Shown here piece after piece: positions 5,584-6,544 of a stretch of 6,544 nt of DNA. Within the stretch, counting starts at the first letter, position 1, and each line of letters starts with the position of its first letter. Origin of the DNA: Conexibacter sp. Lineage in GTDB: Bacteria > Actinomycetota > Thermoleophilia > Solirubrobacterales > Solirubrobacteraceae. Location: contig JAOPZP010000609.1 in assembly GCA_025964055.1 (NCBI GenBank), positions 1 through 6,544 on the forward strand, read 5' to 3'. A program made the position numbers and the translations under genes. Below the pieces are notes generated by a model. That model did no database searches, was not told the origin of the DNA, and saw nothing but the letters and a program-made list of their open reading frames with translations.

Positions 5584-6544
5584 ATGACTACTGAGTACGT
5601 AGACGCAGGGCACGCCGTCGATGCAGTGACGCTGAGCCCGACGCCCGGCAAGGCGCCGCCGGTGGCCCAGGGCGTCACCTACGAGCGCATCCTCGATGCG
5701 CGCTCGGAGCCGCAGAACTGGCTCACGTACTACGGCGCGTACGACGGGCAGCGCTACAGCCCGCTGGACCAGATCAACACGGAGAACGTCAAACGGCTGA
5801 CTCCCGCCTGGGTGTTCCAGTGCGGCTCGGTGGGCCTGCACGCCGGCAAGTCGACGTATTCGTTCGAGGCCTCCCCGCTCGTCATGGACGGGGTCATGTT
5901 CGTCTCGGGCTGGGACGGCTGGATCTGGGCCATCGACGCCCGGACGGGCTCGGAGCTCTGGCGCTACAAGCATGCGATCCCGTACGACGTGTCGCTCTGC
6001 TGTGGCAACGTGAACCGCGGGGTCGCCGTGGCCGACGGCCTCGTCCTCGCCGTCACGCTGAACGCCCACGTCATCGCCCTCGACGCCGAGACGGGCAAGA
6101 AGGTCTGGGACCAGACCTACGGCGACGTGCGGGCCGGCGAGAGCGCCACGGTCGCTCCCCTGGTCGTGAAGGACATGGTCATCGTCGGGAGCTCCGGCGG
6201 GGAGTTCGGTGTCCGCGGCCACATCGACGCGTTCAAGCGCGAGACCGGAGAGCGCGTCTGGCGGACCTACATGGTGCCCAAGCCCGGGGAGCCCGGCTCC
6301 GAGACCTGGCCCGCCGACGGCGAGGCCTGGGCGCGGGGCGGCGGCAACTGCTGGGTCACGAGCACCTTCGACCCGGAGCTGAACCTCCTGTACTTCGGGA
6401 CCGGCAACCCGTGTCCCGACTTCGACGGAGGCGTCCGTGAGGGCGACAACCTCTACACCGATTCCGGCGTCGCCGTTGACCCCGACACCGGCGAGATCCG
6501 CGCGCACTTCCAGTACACCCCGCACGACCTGTGGGACTACGACT
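5584..6544 (+). CDS. xoxF: XoxF-type (probably lanthanide-dependent) PQQ methanol/alcohol dehydrogenase, partial
   Basis: These are the first 320 residues of a PQQ eight-bladed propeller dehydrogenase, cut by the window end; full members are near 600. Conserved features in order: WLTYYGAYDGQRYSPLDQI (46-64), the vicinal cysteines Cys139-Cys140 in LCCGNVNRG, which in methanol dehydrogenases form a disulfide next to PQQ, and metal ligand Glu207 in GGEFGVRG. These are followed by Trp257 in GGGNCW, ligand Asn275 in FGTGNP, and PHDLWDYD (313-320). Asp318 is the catalytic aspartate. Asp320, two residues on, is the extra acid that marks lanthanide (XoxF/PedH/ExaF) enzymes and is Ala in calcium MxaF. 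It oxidises methanol or another primary alcohol and passes electrons onward. No signal peptide is present, though family enzymes are normally periplasmic. Cys80, Cys256 and Cys277 are further cysteines. Substrate choice cannot be fixed here. Confidence 0.9.
   Translation, partial: MTTEYVDAGHAVDAVTLSPTPGKAPPVAQGVTYERILDARSEPQNWLTYYGAYDGQRYSPLDQINTENVKRLTPAWVFQCGSVGLHAGKSTYSFEASPLVMDGVMFVSGWDGWIWAIDARTGSELWRYKHAIPYDVSLCCGNVNRGVAVADGLVLAVTLNAHVIALDAETGKKVWDQTYGDVRAGESATVAPLVVKDMVIVGSSGGEFGVRGHIDAFKRETGERVWRTYMVPKPGEPGSETWPADGEAWARGGGNCWVTSTFDPELNLLYFGTGNPCPDFDGGVREGDNLYTDSGVAVDPDTGEIRAHFQYTPHDLWDYD

Noticed and set aside
5359..6525. 388-codon minus-strand frame opposite the cupredoxin-like gene and xoxF
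   Set aside because: Low-complexity shadow translation; the plus strand has the conserved PQQ dehydrogenase motifs.

Overview
The window is a GC-rich, densely coding bacterial segment. It holds seven protein genes, two of them cut by the window edges, with almost no intergenic DNA. The fused PabA-PabB protein and the small protein paired with a PQQ dehydrogenase are most like actinobacterial arrangements. A high-GC Actinomycetota, perhaps of the Thermoleophilia type, is therefore my best guess, but this is inference from gene content and not a phylogenetic result.

Layout: (1) bases 1-1227, minus strand: the 5' end of an amino-acid-kinase-family gene (MfnE-like), overlapped by 7 bases by a hydantoinase/oxoprolinase-like gene of the H4MPT-linked C1 / MfnF-like family. 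(2) 1246-1971, plus: a HisA/HisF-related TIM-barrel protein, starting only 18 bases from the divergent gene. (3) 1981-2850, minus: a RimK-like ATP-grasp ligase, convergent with the barrel gene. (4) 2902-5085, plus: fused aminodeoxychorismate synthase PabAB. (5) 5082-5540, plus: a small cupredoxin-like protein overlapping pabAB by 4 bases. (6) 5584-end, plus: the N-terminal half of a XoxF-type, probably lanthanide-dependent, PQQ alcohol/methanol dehydrogenase. No RNA gene, IS element, CRISPR array or convincing terminator was seen, and no stretch over 51 bases lacks a gene.

How they fit: the PQQ dehydrogenase would oxidise methanol (or another alcohol) to formaldehyde. The left-hand genes are of families that build the archaeal-type C1 carriers tetrahydromethanopterin and methanofuran, on which methylotrophs oxidise formaldehyde to formate and CO2. 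PabAB would supply p-aminobenzoate, the aryl part of methanopterin as well as folate. The ATP-grasp ligase would add a glutamate-like tail to a cofactor. The segment looks like part of a methylotrophy island.

The most unusual point is that neither the XoxF-like enzyme nor its small partner has a signal peptide. An in-frame stop 21 bases before the XoxF start excludes an upstream extension. Together with a cupredoxin-like partner lacking the usual copper ligands, this hints at a non-standard, possibly cytoplasmic, PQQ dehydrogenase system.
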